Assembly: GCF_030815975.1 (NCBI RefSeq)
Contig: NZ_JAUSXL010000001.1
Coordinates: 1-64,000, forward strand
Length of the DNA stretch: 64,000 nt
Direction: 5' to 3'
Source of the DNA: Variovorax paradoxus
Lineage (GTDB): Bacteria; Pseudomonadota; Gammaproteobacteria; Burkholderiales; Burkholderiaceae_C
The position numbers and the translations under genes are program-made. Positions 49,918-60,031 of this stretch are shown here, one piece after another. How positions within the stretch are numbered: the first letter of the stretch is position 1; each line of letters opens with the position of its first letter. The notes beneath the pieces were generated by a model, which worked only from the letters and a program-made list of their open reading frames with translations, had not been told where the DNA came from and ran no database searches.

Positions 49918-50865
49918 TCAGTCGTACAGAACCGATGCGATCTTCGGGTCTGCGATGTTGGTCTTGTCGTACCAGAAGAAGCCCGTATCGACCACCTTGG
50001 GCAGCTTCTCGCCCTTGATCGCCTTCACCGCCATCTCCACCGTCTTGTAGCCCATGCCCACGGGGTTCTGCGTGATGGCGCCGGCCATGCTGCCGTCGAT
50101 GATGGCGTTCTTCTGCTGCTTGCCGGAGTCGTAGCCGATGATCACGACCTTGCGGTTGCGCTTCATCTCCTTCACGCCGTTGACCACGCCGATGGCGGAG
50201 CCCTCGTTGGCGCCGAAGATGCCCTTGAGGTTGGGCGAGGCCTGCAGGATCGACTTGGTGATTTCGGTCGACTTCAGCTGGTCGCCGCCGCCGTACTGCA
50301 CGCTCACGATCTTGATGTTCGGGTAGGTCGACTTGATGCGGTTCACGAAACCGTCGCGCCGGTCCACGCCGGTGCGGCTGGTCTGGTCGTGCACCACCAG
50401 CGCGACCTCGCCCGACTTGCCGATCATCTCGGCCATCTTGTCGGCGGCGAGCGCCGCGGCCGCCTTGTTGTCGGTGGTGGTGGTGGTCACGGGAATGTCG
50501 CTGTCCACGCCCGAGTCGAAGGCCACCACGGGAATCTTCGCGGCCTGCGCCTTCTTCAGCAGCGGAATGGCGGCCTGGCTGTCGAGTGCGGCAAAGCCGA
50601 TGGCCTGCGGCTTCTTGGCGAGCGCGGCCGAGAGCATGTCGATCTGCTTGTCGACCATCGCCTCGGTTTCAGGGCCTTCGAAAGTGACCTTCACCTTGAG
50701 GTCCTTCGCGGCCTGCTCGGCACCGGACTTCACCGCCTGCCAGAACTGGTGCTGAAAGCCCTTGGACACGAGCGGAATGTAGATCTCTTGCTGTGCCTGG
50801 GCGAAAGCCGGCAGGCCGATGAGGGCCGCGGCCAGCGCGGTGGTGGCTGCTCTTCTTTGAATCAT
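49918..50865 (-). CDS. Sugar ABC transporter periplasmic binding protein
   Basis: 315 aa RbsB-like protein. Signal peptide MIQRRAATTALAAALIGLPAFAQA, then the type I periplasmic fold: IYIPLVSKGFQHQFWQAVKS, FAALDSQAAIPLL, VAFDSGVDSD, IFGANEGSAIGVV, VVIIGYDSGKQQ. Position inside the L-fucose operon indicates L-fucose (or a related 6-deoxy or pentose sugar) as ligand. Partners are the permease and ATPase encoded upstream. Confidence 0.9.
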   Translation of the reverse strand: MIQRRAATTALAAALIGLPAFAQAQQEIYIPLVSKGFQHQFWQAVKSGAEQAAKDLKVKVTFEGPETEAMVDKQIDMLSAALAKKPQAIGFAALDSQAAIPLLKKAQAAKIPVVAFDSGVDSDIPVTTTTTDNKAAAALAADKMAEMIGKSGEVALVVHDQTSRTGVDRRDGFVNRIKSTYPNIKIVSVQYGGGDQLKSTEITKSILQASPNLKGIFGANEGSAIGVVNGVKEMKRNRKVVIIGYDSGKQQKNAIIDGSMAGAITQNPVGMGYKTVEMAVKAIKGEKLPKVVDTGFFWYDKTNIADPKIASVLYD

Positions 50866-50895
50866 GCAAAGTCTCCTTGGGTTGTGGAAATCGGC

Positions 50896-51924
50896 TCAAT
50901 GCGTACTGCTGCTGCGGCGCCGCAGGATGTCCGCGTACACGGCCAGGATGATGATCACGCCCGTGACCACCGTCTGCCATTCCTGCGCCACCGAGAGAAT
51001 GCGCAGGCCGTTGGTCAGCACGCTCATGATGAAGGCGCCGATGATCGTGCCCACGATGGTGCCGGTGCCGCCGCTGAGCGAGGTGCCGCCGATGACCACC
51101 GCGGCAATCGCGTCGAGTTCGTACCCTTGTCCCAGTGCCGGCTGCGCGGAGTTCAGGCGCGAGGCAATCAGGAGGCCCGCGATGCCGCAGATGCCGCCGC
51201 TCACCGTGTAGACCACGATCTTCCAGAAATCGGTGTTCACGCCCGACAGGCGCACGGCCTCCTCGTTGCTGCCGAGCGCGAAGGTGTAGCGCCCGAGAAT
51301 GGTCTTGTTGAGCACGATGCTCGCGGCCACCGCCACCAGGAAGAGGATCAGCACCGCGTTGGGAATCGGCAGCGACGGAACGAAGTAGCCGATCAGCGAA
51401 TCCTGCGAGATGGCCGAAAAGTCCGGCGTGTCGTTGAAGTAGATCGGCTTGGTGCCCGAGATCACGAGCGACAGGCCCTTGAGCAGCATCATCATGCCCA
51501 GCGTGGCGATGAAGGGCGGTATCTTGAGCTTGGCAATCAGCACGCCCGACACGAACCCGGCCAGTGCACCGAAGAAGATCGCCGCCGCGATGCCCAGCGC
51601 GAGCGGCATGCCCATGTAGGTGAGCACCACGCCGGCCATGACGGCGCAGAAGGTCATCAGCGTGCCCACCGAAAGATCGATGCCCGCGGTGATGATCACG
51701 AAGGTGCAGGCAATGGCCAGCACGCCGTTCACGGCGGTGGACTGCAGGATGCTCACGAGGTTGTCGGCCTGCAGGAACTGCGGCGACGCGAAGCTGAAGA
51801 ACACCAGCAGCGCGATCAGGCTGGCAAAGGCCAGCAGCTTCTGCCGCGTGGCGGGACGAAAGAGCCGCGCCTTCAGCGAGAAGCCCGGTGCGGCGGAGGC
51901 GGTGGTAGCGGTGGGGGTTGTCAA
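50896..51924 (-). CDS. Sugar ABC transporter permease
   Basis: 342 aa RbsC-like permease with about 8-10 transmembrane helices; family motifs GIDLSVGTLMTFCAVMAG, PPFIATLGMMMLLKG and AVVIGGTSLSGGTGTIVGT. The start is a TTG at 51924 (MTTPTATT) preceded by GGAG at nine bases; the frame continues upstream in a sequence that overlaps the ATPase gene. It lies 17 bases from the ATPase gene. Forms the membrane channel for the L-fucose transporter. Confidence 0.88.
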   Translation of the reverse strand: MTTPTATTASAAPGFSLKARLFRPATRQKLLAFASLIALLVFFSFASPQFLQADNLVSILQSTAVNGVLAIACTFVIITAGIDLSVGTLMTFCAVMAGVVLTYMGMPLALGIAAAIFFGALAGFVSGVLIAKLKIPPFIATLGMMMLLKGLSLVISGTKPIYFNDTPDFSAISQDSLIGYFVPSLPIPNAVLILFLVAVAASIVLNKTILGRYTFALGSNEEAVRLSGVNTDFWKIVVYTVSGGICGIAGLLIASRLNSAQPALGQGYELDAIAAVVIGGTSLSGGTGTIVGTIIGAFIMSVLTNGLRILSVAQEWQTVVTGVIIILAVYADILRRRSSSTH

Positions 51925-51941
51925 GGCGTTGTCTCCAGTCG

Positions 51942-53453
51942 TCAGGCGGCGGCGGCAGCTTCGCGTAGGGTGGCGAGCTGCATGATCTTTTCCTGCGAGG
52001 CTTCGCGCCCCGCCAGTTCGCCGGTGATGCGGCCTTCGCACATCACCAGCACGCGATGGCTCACGCGCAATATCTCGGGCAGCTCCGAAGAGATGATCAC
52101 GATGGCCTTGCCCTGCGCGGCCAGTTCGTTGAGCAGGCGGTAGATCTCGGCCTTGGCGCCCACGTCGATGCCGCGCGTGGGCTCGTCGAAGAAAAGCACG
52201 CTGCAGTCGCGCAGCAGCCACTTGGCGATGACGATCTTCTGCTGGTTGCCGCCCGAGAGCAGCCGCACCTGCTGGCGCACCGAAGGCGTCTTGATGCCGA
52301 GCTGCTTCACATAGCGCTCGCCCGCGGCCTCGATGGCGGCCTGGTCGATGAAGACGCCCATCGACAGGAACTTCTTCATGCTCGGCAGCGCGATGTTGGT
52401 CTCCACGTCCATGCCGGTGGCCAGGCCGAAGTGCTTGCGGTCTTCGGAGAGGTAGCCGATGCCGCGCGACACCGCATCTTCGGGCGACCGGATCGACACC
52501 TTCTTTCCGTGCACGCGGACCTCGCCCGCATCGATGGGATCGGCGCCGAACACCGCGCGCGCCAGCTCGGTGCGGCCCGCGCCCATGAGCCCCGCAAAGC
52601 CCAGGATCTCGCCCTTGCGCAGCACGAAGCTTGCGCCGCGAACCATCGAGCCGCGCGTGATGCCGCGGGCCTCGAGCACGATCTCGTTGCCCGAGGTGTC
52701 GGGAAAGTCGTTCTCCACCTCGATGAGCTGGCGGCCCACCATCATCGCGATCAGCATGTCCATCGGCGTGTCGGCCATCGGCACCGTGGCGATGTACTGG
52801 CCGTCGCGCATCACGGTCACGCGGTCGGCAATGCGCTTGAGTTCGTCCATCTTGTGCGAGATGTAGACGATGGCCACGCCCTGCGCCTTGAGCTGGCCGA
52901 TGATGCGGAACAGGTCGGCCACCTCTTCGTTGTTGAGCGCGGCGGTGGGCTCGTCCATGATGAGCACGCGCGAGTCGAACGAGAGCGCCTTCGCGATCTC
53001 CACCATCTGCTGCTTGGCCACCGTGAGCTCGCCGACCGGTGTGTGCGGATCGAGCCGCAGGTTCATGCGCGCGAAGATGCGCTCGGCCTCGGCGCGCATC
53101 GCGTCTTCGTCGATGAAGAGGCCCAAGCGCCCGCGCGGCTCGCGGCCGACGAAGATGTTCTGCGCGGCGCTCAGGTGGTTCATCAGGTTCAGTTCCTGAT
53201 GGATGATCCCGATGCCCAGCGCCTGCGCCGCGCGCGGGCTCGCGATGTCCACGGACTGGCCGTCGATCAGCACGTCACCGGAATCCTTTTCGTAGACGCC
53301 CGCGAGCACTTTCATGAGCGTGGACTTGCCCGCGCCGTTCTCGCCCATCAGGGCATGCACTTCGCCGGGCAGCAGGTCGAACTGCGCCTTGTCGAGTGCG
53401 CGCACGCCGGCGAAGGACTTGCAGAGGTCGCGGATGGTGACGATGGGTTGCAT
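51942..53453 (-). CDS. Sugar ABC transporter ATP-binding protein, two ATPase domains
   Basis: 503 aa RbsA/MglA-type duplicated ATPase. Domain 1 has Walker [10 protein letters not shown] (near residue 40), signature [15 protein letters not shown] and Walker [12 protein letters not shown]. Domain 2 has [11 protein letters not shown] (degenerate Walker A, as usual in this family), signature [16 protein letters not shown] and [13 protein letters not shown]. Drives uptake through the permease at 50896-51924. Six bases downstream of the lactonase gene. Confidence 0.92.
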   Translation of the reverse strand: MQPIVTIRDLCKSFAGVRALDKAQFDLLPGEVHALMGENGAGKSTLMKVLAGVYEKDSGDVLIDGQSVDIASPRAAQALGIGIIHQELNLMNHLSAAQNIFVGREPRGRLGLFIDEDAMRAEAERIFARMNLRLDPHTPVGELTVAKQQMVEIAKALSFDSRVLIMDEPTAALNNEEVADLFRIIGQLKAQGVAIVYISHKMDELKRIADRVTVMRDGQYIATVPMADTPMDMLIAMMVGRQLIEVENDFPDTSGNEIVLEARGITRGSMVRGASFVLRKGEILGFAGLMGAGRTELARAVFGADPIDAGEVRVHGKKVSIRSPEDAVSRGIGYLSEDRKHFGLATGMDVETNIALPSMKKFLSMGVFIDQAAIEAAGERYVKQLGIKTPSVRQQVRLLSGGNQQKIVIAKWLLRDCSVLFFDEPTRGIDVGAKAEIYRLLNELAAQGKAIVIISSELPEILRVSHRVLVMCEGRITGELAGREASQEKIMQLATLREAAAAA

Positions 53454-53459
53454 GCGTGG

Positions 53460-54335
53460 TCAGTCCGTCGAGATGCCGTAGAAGCGTTGCGCGGTGCCGC
53501 GCCAGATGTGCGATTGCTCGGTGGCCGACAGGCCGCCGACGCAGGCCTCGCTGACCGCGATCCAGCCCGCGTAGTCGCCGGCCAAGGTGAGCACCGGCCA
53601 GTCGCTGCCCCACATGAGGCGGGCGGGCCCGAAGCTATCGAGCAGCGGCTCCCACACCGGGCGCACGGCGCGCAGCGCCGCGTCGGCATCGCCATGCGTC
53701 GATGGCGGCGCTTCGCCCCAAAGCCCGGAGAACTTGCAGCACACCTGCGGCAGCGCGGCGAGCTCGGCCATGTCCTTGCGCCAGGCCGCGAAGGCCTCGC
53801 TGCCGTGCGCGCCCACGGGCGGCTTGGCGGCATGGTCGATCACCACGGGCAACTCCGGCCAGTGTTTCAGGAAGCGGATCAGCGAGGACAGGTGCCGCGG
53901 CTTCACCAGCGCATCGAAGCGCAGGCCCAGGCGCAGGAGCGCCTGAATGGCATCGGGGCGCGGGATGCGCGCGATCCAGTCGTCGTCGGGCAGGTCCTGC
54001 AGCATCGGCCGCACGCCCTTGAACTTGGGGTGTCGCGCCATGCGCTCGAGCGAGGCCGCGGCATGGGGACTGCCCAGGTCGACCCAGCCGACCACGCCGC
54101 CCACCACCTCGTGCGCGCTGGCCAGTTCGAGCATGAAGCCGGTTTCTGCTTCCGAGTCGGCGGCCTGCACCAGCACGGTCCGCTCCACGCCGTGCGCCTG
54201 CAGCAGGGGCGCGAGTTGCTCGGGAAGAAAGTCGCGCACCAGCGGCGCCAGGGCGGGCACATCGGCGCGCAGCCACGCGTAGTCGCCGCGCGCGAGCCGC
54301 CAGAAGTGCTGATGCGAGTCGATGCGTTGTCTCAT
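53460..54335 (-). CDS. Amidohydrolase, L-fucono-lactonase (COG3618)
   Basis: 291 aa TIM-barrel amidohydrolase. RIDSHQHFWRLARGDYAW (metal-binding HxH), VLVQAADSEAETGFMLELA, VIDHAAKPP (His) and MWGSDWPVL (Asp). This is the lactonase group that includes L-fucono-1,5-lactonase and L-rhamnono-lactonase. It opens the lactone made by the fucose dehydrogenase to L-fuconate. The ATG at 54335 (MRQRIDSHQ) is preferred to a GTG at 54347 with GGAG too close. First gene of the minus-strand fucose operon. Confidence 0.87.
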   Translation of the reverse strand: MRQRIDSHQHFWRLARGDYAWLRADVPALAPLVRDFLPEQLAPLLQAHGVERTVLVQAADSEAETGFMLELASAHEVVGGVVGWVDLGSPHAAASLERMARHPKFKGVRPMLQDLPDDDWIARIPRPDAIQALLRLGLRFDALVKPRHLSSLIRFLKHWPELPVVIDHAAKPPVGAHGSEAFAAWRKDMAELAALPQVCCKFSGLWGEAPPSTHGDADAALRAVRPVWEPLLDSFGPARLMWGSDWPVLTLAGDYAGWIAVSEACVGGLSATEQSHIWRGTAQRFYGISTD

Positions 54336-54383
54336 GCTGTTTGGCACTCTCCAGTTTCGTCGAATGGAACACTGCCATCTCTT

Positions 54384-54439
54384 TTGGCCTTACCAATTTG
54401 GCGGAACCACTGTGCCATAGCGTCAAAAATGGCCCTACC
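54384..54439. promoter_or_regulatory. Repeated half-symmetric site between the fucose operon and GntR gene
   Basis: TTGGCCTTACCAA at 54384-54396 (TTGG-N5-CCAA, near-palindromic) and TGGCCCTACC at 54430-54439 share TGGCC(T/C)TACC, 45 bases apart in the same orientation. They lie in the divergent promoter region of the lactonase gene and the FCD/GntR regulator. FCD regulators often bind TGGT-N-ACCA-like sites, so these are candidate operators; strength is modest. Confidence 0.4.
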
Positions 54440-54483
54440 GGAACAAACCCTTTCCGGGTTTTCCCGCAATATTCCGCTCATTA

Positions 54484-54497
54484 GTAGCAATCACTAC
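54484..54497. promoter_or_regulatory. GTAG-N6-CTAC inverted repeat upstream of the GntR gene
   Basis: GTAG-CAATCA-CTAC, 50 bases before the GntR ATG. A possible autoregulatory site; short arms make it weak. Confidence 0.25.
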
Positions 54498-54545
54498 ATA
54501 GGGGATGGCAAACTGGCATGACCAGATCGCCAGCCTGCTCTTCTC

Positions 54546-55259
54546 ATGTTTCCCCCCACCAAACCCGCCGACACCCGCCGGCTCTACCAGCAGATCGCCG
54601 ACCAGATCCGGGCTTTCATCCGCAACGGCGATCTGCCCGCAGGCGCGCGCTTGCCGCCGGAGCGGGAACTGGCCCTGCAGCTGGGTGTGTCGCGGCCTTC
54701 GCTGCGCGAAGCGCTGATCGCCCTGGAGATCGACGGGCGCATCGAGATACGGATGGGCTCAGGCGTGTATGTCTGCGCGTCGCAGGATGCGCCGGAGCGC
54801 GCCACGCCGGCGGTGGGCGAAAGCCCGTCGGAAATGATCCAGGCGCGCGCGATGCTCGAAGGCTCGGTCGTCACGCTGGCCTCGGCCCGCGTGAACCCGC
54901 AGCACCTGGAGCGCGTGAAGGCCTCGCTCGAAAGCATGCGCCAGGACGGCCTGAACGGCCGCGCGCAGATCGAGAACGACCGGCGCTTTCACATCGCCAT
55001 CGCCGAGATGACGGGCAACTCGGTGCTCGTGCGGCTGGTCGGGGAACTCTTCGATGGACGGCACAGCCCTATCTCCTCGCGCATGAGCGAGCGCACCGAG
55101 AATTCGCAGGCGTGGAAGGCGGCGTTCGCCGAGCATGAGGCGATCTACCGCGCGCTGGAAGCGCGGGATCCGCAGGCCGCGGTGGCAGCGATGCTGCATC
55201 ACCTGAGCGCCTCGCATGCGCGGTGGACGGAGGAATCTGCGTTGCCTGCAGCCGACTGA
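54546..55259 (+). CDS. FadR-subfamily (FCD) GntR regulator
   Basis: 237 aa. N-terminal GntR winged HTH (LYQQIADQIRAFIRNGDLPAG, LPPERELALQLGVSRPSLRE, MGSGVYV) and a C-terminal all-helical FCD effector domain with metal-site residues in ENDRRFHIAIAEMTGN and MLHHLSASHARW. LVGELFDGRHSPISSRMSE is the segment found again as a relic at 23164-23226. It is divergent from the L-fucose operon and so is its likely repressor, with a sugar acid such as L-fuconate or 2-keto-3-deoxy-L-fuconate as possible effector. Confidence 0.9.
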   Translation: MFPPTKPADTRRLYQQIADQIRAFIRNGDLPAGARLPPERELALQLGVSRPSLREALIALEIDGRIEIRMGSGVYVCASQDAPERATPAVGESPSEMIQARAMLEGSVVTLASARVNPQHLERVKASLESMRQDGLNGRAQIENDRRFHIAIAEMTGNSVLVRLVGELFDGRHSPISSRMSERTENSQAWKAAFAEHEAIYRALEARDPQAAVAAMLHHLSASHARWTEESALPAAD

Positions 55260-55459
55260 TTGGAAATTGCGCGGATGCGGCTTGCGCCGAGCCGCGGGCG
55301 CGCGCCTGTCGCTGCGACGACCTGGACATTCGGCCGATCGTCGGCAGTCCGTTGCTGGGCATCTTTGCGCTCGCGCACGAGGGCTTCGCGCCGTCGGTGC
55401 TCGGCAAGCGGATGGTCGAGCTGGTTGCCGCATCGTTGAAACAGGCCGGGCGCGGCTGA
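55260..55459 (+). pseudogene. Possible LysR regulator C-terminal relic
   Basis: Directly after the GntR stop one plus-strand frame reads DLDIRPIVGSPLLGIFALAH, then EGFAPSVLGKRMVELVAASL and ends at TGA 55457-55459. This resembles the last 50 residues of a LysR effector domain (return-strand and final helix). No start codon, HTH or earlier domain exists, so if real it is a leftover of a deleted gene. Similarity judged by eye. Confidence 0.45.
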
Positions 55460-55522
55460 ACGATGGCGTGTCAGGGAGAACGCGGCCGGCGTGCCGTCCC
55501 TGCGCGCACGGAAGCCCTTGAT

Positions 55523-56311
55523 TCAAACAGCCGGAGGCCGCGCAAACTCGATCGGCAGATCCTTGAACTGCTTGCGCAAACCCGGTGCGGGCGCCCCGCC
55601 CACCACAATGCGCGCAAACGCATCGAGCGGACTGAAGAAGGCAGGCCGCAGGCGATTGAGCTTGCTTTCATCCACGATCAGGAAGCTCTCCGACGCGCTG
55701 CGGATCGCTGCCTGCTTCACCGGCACCTCGTGGAAATTGGAGCAGCTCGCGCCCCGCTCCAGGTCCAGTCCACCGGCTGAAATGAAAGCCTTGTTCACGC
55801 CCAATCGATTGAGATATTGCAGCCCCTCGTCGGAAAAGAAGGTGGCCGACGACGCGTGGTACAGCCCGCCCATCAGCATCAACTGCGTGTTCGGGCGGCG
55901 GCCCAGGATGGACGCGATGTTCGTGGAGTAACACACCACGCTCAGCGGCATGTCGGGCGGCAAGGCTTCCGCGAAATGGACCATGGTGGTGCCGCAGTCG
56001 ATGAACAGGCTGTCGTGCGCCTCCACCCATTCGGCGGCGCGCTGGCAAGCCACGCGCTTGTGCGCCGCATGCTGGTCGCTGGCCTCGTCGAGCGAGTACC
56101 GGTCGCCGCCCGGCAGCGCGGCCGCGAGCACATAGCCGCCGAGAGCGGTGAGCGGCGAAATGGCCGCCGACAGGTCGCGGCGGATCGTCATTTCGGTCAC
56201 ATCCAGCCGCTGGGCGGCCTGCTTGATCGGCAGCGGTCCGCCGGTCTCGACGAGTTCCTGCATCTTGGCAAGGCGCAAGGCCCGGGCCTCGGCACCGGCG
56301 GTCTTTCGCAT
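55523..56311 (-). CDS. DeoR-family transcriptional regulator
   Basis: 262 aa. N-terminal DeoR HTH (RLAKMQELVETGGPLPIKQA, RLDVTEMTIRRDLSA) and the sugar-phosphate isomerase-like sensor domain with FIDCGTTMVHFAEAL, GGLYHASSATFFSDE and a final INREV-like region. The ATG at 56311 (MRKTAGAEA) has GAGGAA upstream; the frame begins seven codons earlier. Divergent from deoC. Two copies of an AT-rich palindrome at 56356-56406 are its probable operators. The likely effector is a sugar phosphate such as deoxyribose 5-phosphate. Confidence 0.88.
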   Translation of the reverse strand: MRKTAGAEARALRLAKMQELVETGGPLPIKQAAQRLDVTEMTIRRDLSAAISPLTALGGYVLAAALPGGDRYSLDEASDQHAAHKRVACQRAAEWVEAHDSLFIDCGTTMVHFAEALPPDMPLSVVCYSTNIASILGRRPNTQLMLMGGLYHASSATFFSDEGLQYLNRLGVNKAFISAGGLDLERGASCSNFHEVPVKQAAIRSASESFLIVDESKLNRLRPAFFSPLDAFARIVVGGAPAPGLRKQFKDLPIEFARPPAV

Positions 56312-56355
56312 GTTGTTGTTCCTCTGGTCCACAAGCCCGAGTATCAGGCATCAAA

Positions 56356-56406
56356 AATGTTATTTGAAAAACATCTTGCACGATCAAATGTTATTGAAAT
56401 AACATT
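56356..56406. promoter_or_regulatory. Twin DeoR-type operators
   Basis: The second copy (56387-56406) is AATGTTATTGAAATAACATT, a perfect 9-base inverted repeat around GA. The first (56356-56375) is AATGTTATTTGAAAAACATC, with a conserved left arm and a degenerate right arm. The copies are 31 bases apart, three helical turns, on one face of the DNA. They lie between the DeoR regulator and deoC. The stretch is strikingly AT-rich for this genome. Confidence 0.7.
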
Positions 56407-56523
56407 AACGCCGATATGCCGCCGGCCCCGCACGACGGCATGCACAACGACCGGAGACAAAGACATGCCCATTGCCTGCCTGCCGCTCATGCGGCGCCTG
56501 CCCGCCCCGGTGCTCTTCACTCC

Positions 56524-57567
56524 ATGAATTCCACTTCTCTCGTTCGCGCCAGCGGCGCGGTGCGTTCGCGCCCTGTTCCGGCGGTCGCCGCCGCGGCGCC
56601 CGACAGCAAGCCGCACGCCATCGCGCGCAACACCGCGCAGCCCTTCGATGCCGGCTGGTTCGACAACATCCGCATCAATCTCTCGGCCGCCGAACGCCGC
56701 GTGGCCACGCTGCCCGGCCGCCGCTCGGTCAAGAAGGATGCGCAGGCCGGCTGGCTGCTCAAGGCCATCAGCTGCATCGACCTGACCACGCTCAATGGCG
56801 ACGACACGGCCGAGCGCGTGCGCAGGCTGTGCGCCAAGGCAGTGACCCCCGTGCGCCCCGACCTGCTGGCCGCTCTGGGCTTTGCGGACCGCACGCTGCA
56901 TGCCGGCGCGGTCTGCGTCTATCACCGCTTCGTGGCCACGGCCGTCGATGCGCTCGCGGGCAGCGGCATTCCGGTGGCGGCGGTGTCCACGGGCTTTCCG
57001 GCCGGGCTGATTCCGCACGAGCTCAAGTTGAAAGAGATCGAAGCCTCGGTGCGCGACGGCGCGGCCGAGATCGACATCGTCATCACGCGCGAACATGTGC
57101 TCACCGGCCAGTGGCACAAGCTCTACGACGAGATGCGCGACTTCCGCCTTGCCGCTGGCGATGCACATGTGAAGGCCATCCTCGCGACGGGCGAACTCAA
57201 GACGCTGCGAAACGTGGCCAAGGCCTCGATGGTCTGCATGATGGCCGGCGCCGATTTCATCAAGACCTCCACCGGCAAGGAGGGCGTGAACGCCACGCCG
57301 CTGGTCACGCTGGTGATGCTGCGCATGATCCGCGAGTACGAAGCCCGCACGGGTTTTCGCGTGGGCTACAAGCCGGCCGGCGGTGTCTCCACGGCCAAGA
57401 CCGCGCTCGACTACCAGGTGCTCATGAAGGAAGAACTGGGCCGCGCCTGGCTCGAGCCCGAGCTGTTCCGCATCGGCGCCTCCACCCTGCTGGCCGACAT
57501 CGAGCGCCAGCTGGAGCACCACGTCACGGGCCGCTACTCGGCCTTCCACCGCCACCCGATCGGATGA
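56524..57567 (+). CDS. deoC: Deoxyribose-phosphate aldolase
   Basis: 347 aa, the long, eukaryote-like DeoC form with an N-terminal extension of about 70 residues (DNIRINLSAAERRVATLPGR). The aldolase barrel has CIDLTTLNGDDT, VAAVSTGFPAG, AAEIDIVITREH, VKAILATGEL and the Schiff-base motif FIKTSTGKEGVNATP; KPAGGVSTAKTA completes the phosphate site. Splits 2-deoxyribose 5-phosphate to glyceraldehyde 3-phosphate and acetaldehyde. The ATG at 56524 is the start where family-like composition begins; an ATG at 56416 is also in frame. Aldehyde dehydrogenase follows after 4 bases. Confidence 0.92.
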   Translation: MNSTSLVRASGAVRSRPVPAVAAAAPDSKPHAIARNTAQPFDAGWFDNIRINLSAAERRVATLPGRRSVKKDAQAGWLLKAISCIDLTTLNGDDTAERVRRLCAKAVTPVRPDLLAALGFADRTLHAGAVCVYHRFVATAVDALAGSGIPVAAVSTGFPAGLIPHELKLKEIEASVRDGAAEIDIVITREHVLTGQWHKLYDEMRDFRLAAGDAHVKAILATGELKTLRNVAKASMVCMMAGADFIKTSTGKEGVNATPLVTLVMLRMIREYEARTGFRVGYKPAGGVSTAKTALDYQVLMKEELGRAWLEPELFRIGASTLLADIERQLEHHVTGRYSAFHRHPIG

Positions 57568-57571
57568 CCCG

Positions 57572-59981
57572 ATGAGCAGCAACAGCAGCGTCGCACGCTA
57601 TTTCGACACCATGGACTACGGCCCCGCGCCAGAGAGCGACACCGACGCTCGCCAATGGCTCTCGCGCCATGCGGAGGGCTTCGGCCACTTCATCGGCGGG
57701 CGCTTCACCGCCGCTTCGGCCAGCGCGCATTTCGATACCGCCGAGCCGGCCACCGGCCGGCGGCTCGCCCGCATCGCACAAGGATCGGCGCAGGACGTGG
57801 ACGCCGCCGTTGCCGCGGCGCGCGCCGCGCAGCCGGGCTGGCTGGCGCTCGGCGGCCATGGCCGGGCACGGCACCTGTACGCCCTGGCGCGCATGGTGCA
57901 GCGCCATGCGCGGCTGCTCGCGGTGGTCGAGGCGCTGGACAACGGCAAGCCGATCCGCGAGACGCGCGATCTCGACGTGCCGCTGGTGGTGCGCCACTTC
58001 TATCACCATGCAGGCTGGGCCCAGCTGCAGGAGCGCGAGTTCGCCGACCAGGTGCCGCTGGGCGTGATCGGCCAGATCATTCCCTGGAACTTCCCGCTGC
58101 TGATGCTGGCCTGGAAGATCGCACCCGCGCTCGCGCTGGGCAACACGGTGGTGCTCAAGCCTGCGGAGTTCACGCCGCTCAGCGCGCTGCTGTTCGCCGA
58201 GCTCGCCGCAGAGGCCGGCCTGCCCGCGGGCGTGCTGAACGTGGTGACCGGCGACGGCGCCACGGGTGCGGCGCTGGTGGCGCACGAAGGCGTCGACAAG
58301 ATCGCCTTCACCGGCTCGACCGACGTGGGTCGCCTGATCCGCGAGGCCACCGCGGGCTCGGGCAAGTCGCTCACGCTGGAGCTGGGCGGCAAGTCGCCCT
58401 TCATCGTGTTCGACGACGCCGACATCGATGCCGCCGTGGAAGGCGTGGTCGACGCCATCTGGTTCAACCAGGGCCAGGTGTGCTGCGCCGGCTCGCGGCT
58501 GCTGCTGCAGGAAGGCATTGCGGCCGACTTCATCGAACGCCTCAAGCGCCGCATGCAGAGCCTGCGCGTGGGCCTGCCGCTTGACAAGGCGATCGACATC
58601 GGCAGCCTGATCGACCCCTCGCAGCTCGAGCGCGTGCGTTCGCTGGTGGCCACGGGCGTGCGCGAAGGCGCGGCCTGCTACCAGCCGCCGGGCGCGCTGC
58701 CGGCGGGCGGCAGCTTCTTTCCACCCACGCTGCTGACGGGCGTGCATCCGGCGTCCACCGTTGCGACCGAAGAGATCTTCGGGCCGGTGCTGGTGGCCAT
58801 GACCTTCCGCACGCCCGACGAGGCCGTGGCGCTGGCCAACAACACGCGCTACGGGCTCGCGGCCAGCGTGTGGAGCGAGACCATCGGCCTTGCGCTGGGC
58901 ATCGCGCCGCAGTTGCAGGCCGGCGTGGTGTGGGTCAATGCAACCAACCTGTTCGATGCGGGCGTGGGCTTCGGCGGCTACCGCGAATCGGGCTACGGCC
59001 GCGAAGGCGGCCGCGAAGGCTGCTACGAATACCTGAAGCCGCGCGCATGGGCCGGGCGCAAGCCGCGTTCGGCAGCAGCGCCTGCCCCAGCGGCAGACGA
59101 AGCCGATAAGGCACCGGCCACTGGCGCGCTTCCGACCATCGACCGCACGGCCAAGCTGTTCATCGGCGGCAAGCAGGTGCGCCCCGATGGCGAGCAGTCG
59201 CAGCCGGTGTTCTCCGCCGCCGGCCAACGGCTCGGCGAGGTGGGCACCGGCAACCGCAAGGACATCCGCAACGCCGTGGCCGCCGCACGCGCCGCCGCGG
59301 GCTGGTCGAGCGCCACGCCGCACCGCCGCGCCCAGGCGCTCTACTACCTGGCCGAAAACCTCTCGGCGCGCGCCGGCGAATTCGCCGCGCGTCTCACGAG
59401 TCTGACGGGCGTGGCCGCGCGCGCCGCGCAGGCCGAAGTCGACGCCGCCGTGAGCCGCCTCTTTGCCTACGGTGCGTGGGCCGACAAATACGAGGGCACG
59501 GGTGCATGTGCCGCCGCTGCGCGGCGTGGCGCTCGCTACCGTCGAGGCCATTGGCGTGGTCGGCGTGGTGTGTCCCGACGAGGCGCCGCTGCTGTCCTTC
59601 GTGAGCCTGCTCGCGCCGCTGCTCGCCATGGGCAACCGCACGGTGATCGTGCCGAGCGAGAAGCATCCGCTGATCGCCACCGATTTCTATCAGGTGCTCG
59701 AAACCTCCGACCTGCCCGCCGGCGTGGTCAACCTCGTGACCGGCCCCGCCGCCGGCCTCGCGCAGACGCTGGCCGAGCACGACGACGTCGATGCGCTGTG
59801 GGCTTTCGGCGCGAAGGATCTTTCGCGCCTTGCCGAGCGGCTGTCGGCCGGCAACCTCAAGCGCACGCTGGCCGATCACGGCCTGGCCACCGACTGGCAC
59901 GACGGCGCGGCGGCCGAAGGCCCGCTGTTCCTGCGGCATGCCACGCAGGTCAAAAACATCTGGATTCCCTATGGCGAATGA
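57572..59981 (+). pseudogene. ALDH16-like double aldehyde dehydrogenase, frameshifted
   Basis: Two fused ALDH modules. The first (residues ~1-500) is complete: IIPWNFPLLMLAWK, LKPAEFTPLS, FTGSTDVGR, ELGGKSPFIV with the general-base Glu, and the catalytic Cys in NQGQVCCAGSR. The second (~530-800) has only the nucleotide-binding-like part (KLFIGGKQVRPDGE, AIGVVGVVCPDEAPLLSF, GVVNLVTGPAAG) and lacks the Glu/Cys catalytic section, as in ALDH16. One extra base in the GGG at 59501-59503 (ACGGGTG for ACGGTG) shifts the frame; corrected length is about 802 aa. Beside deoC it would oxidise acetaldehyde or a deoxyribose-derived aldehyde. Confidence 0.87.
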
Positions 59982-60031
59982 ACATGGGCCATCCCGGCAG
60001 AACTTTGGAAACCAAGGGAAATCCCCGAATA

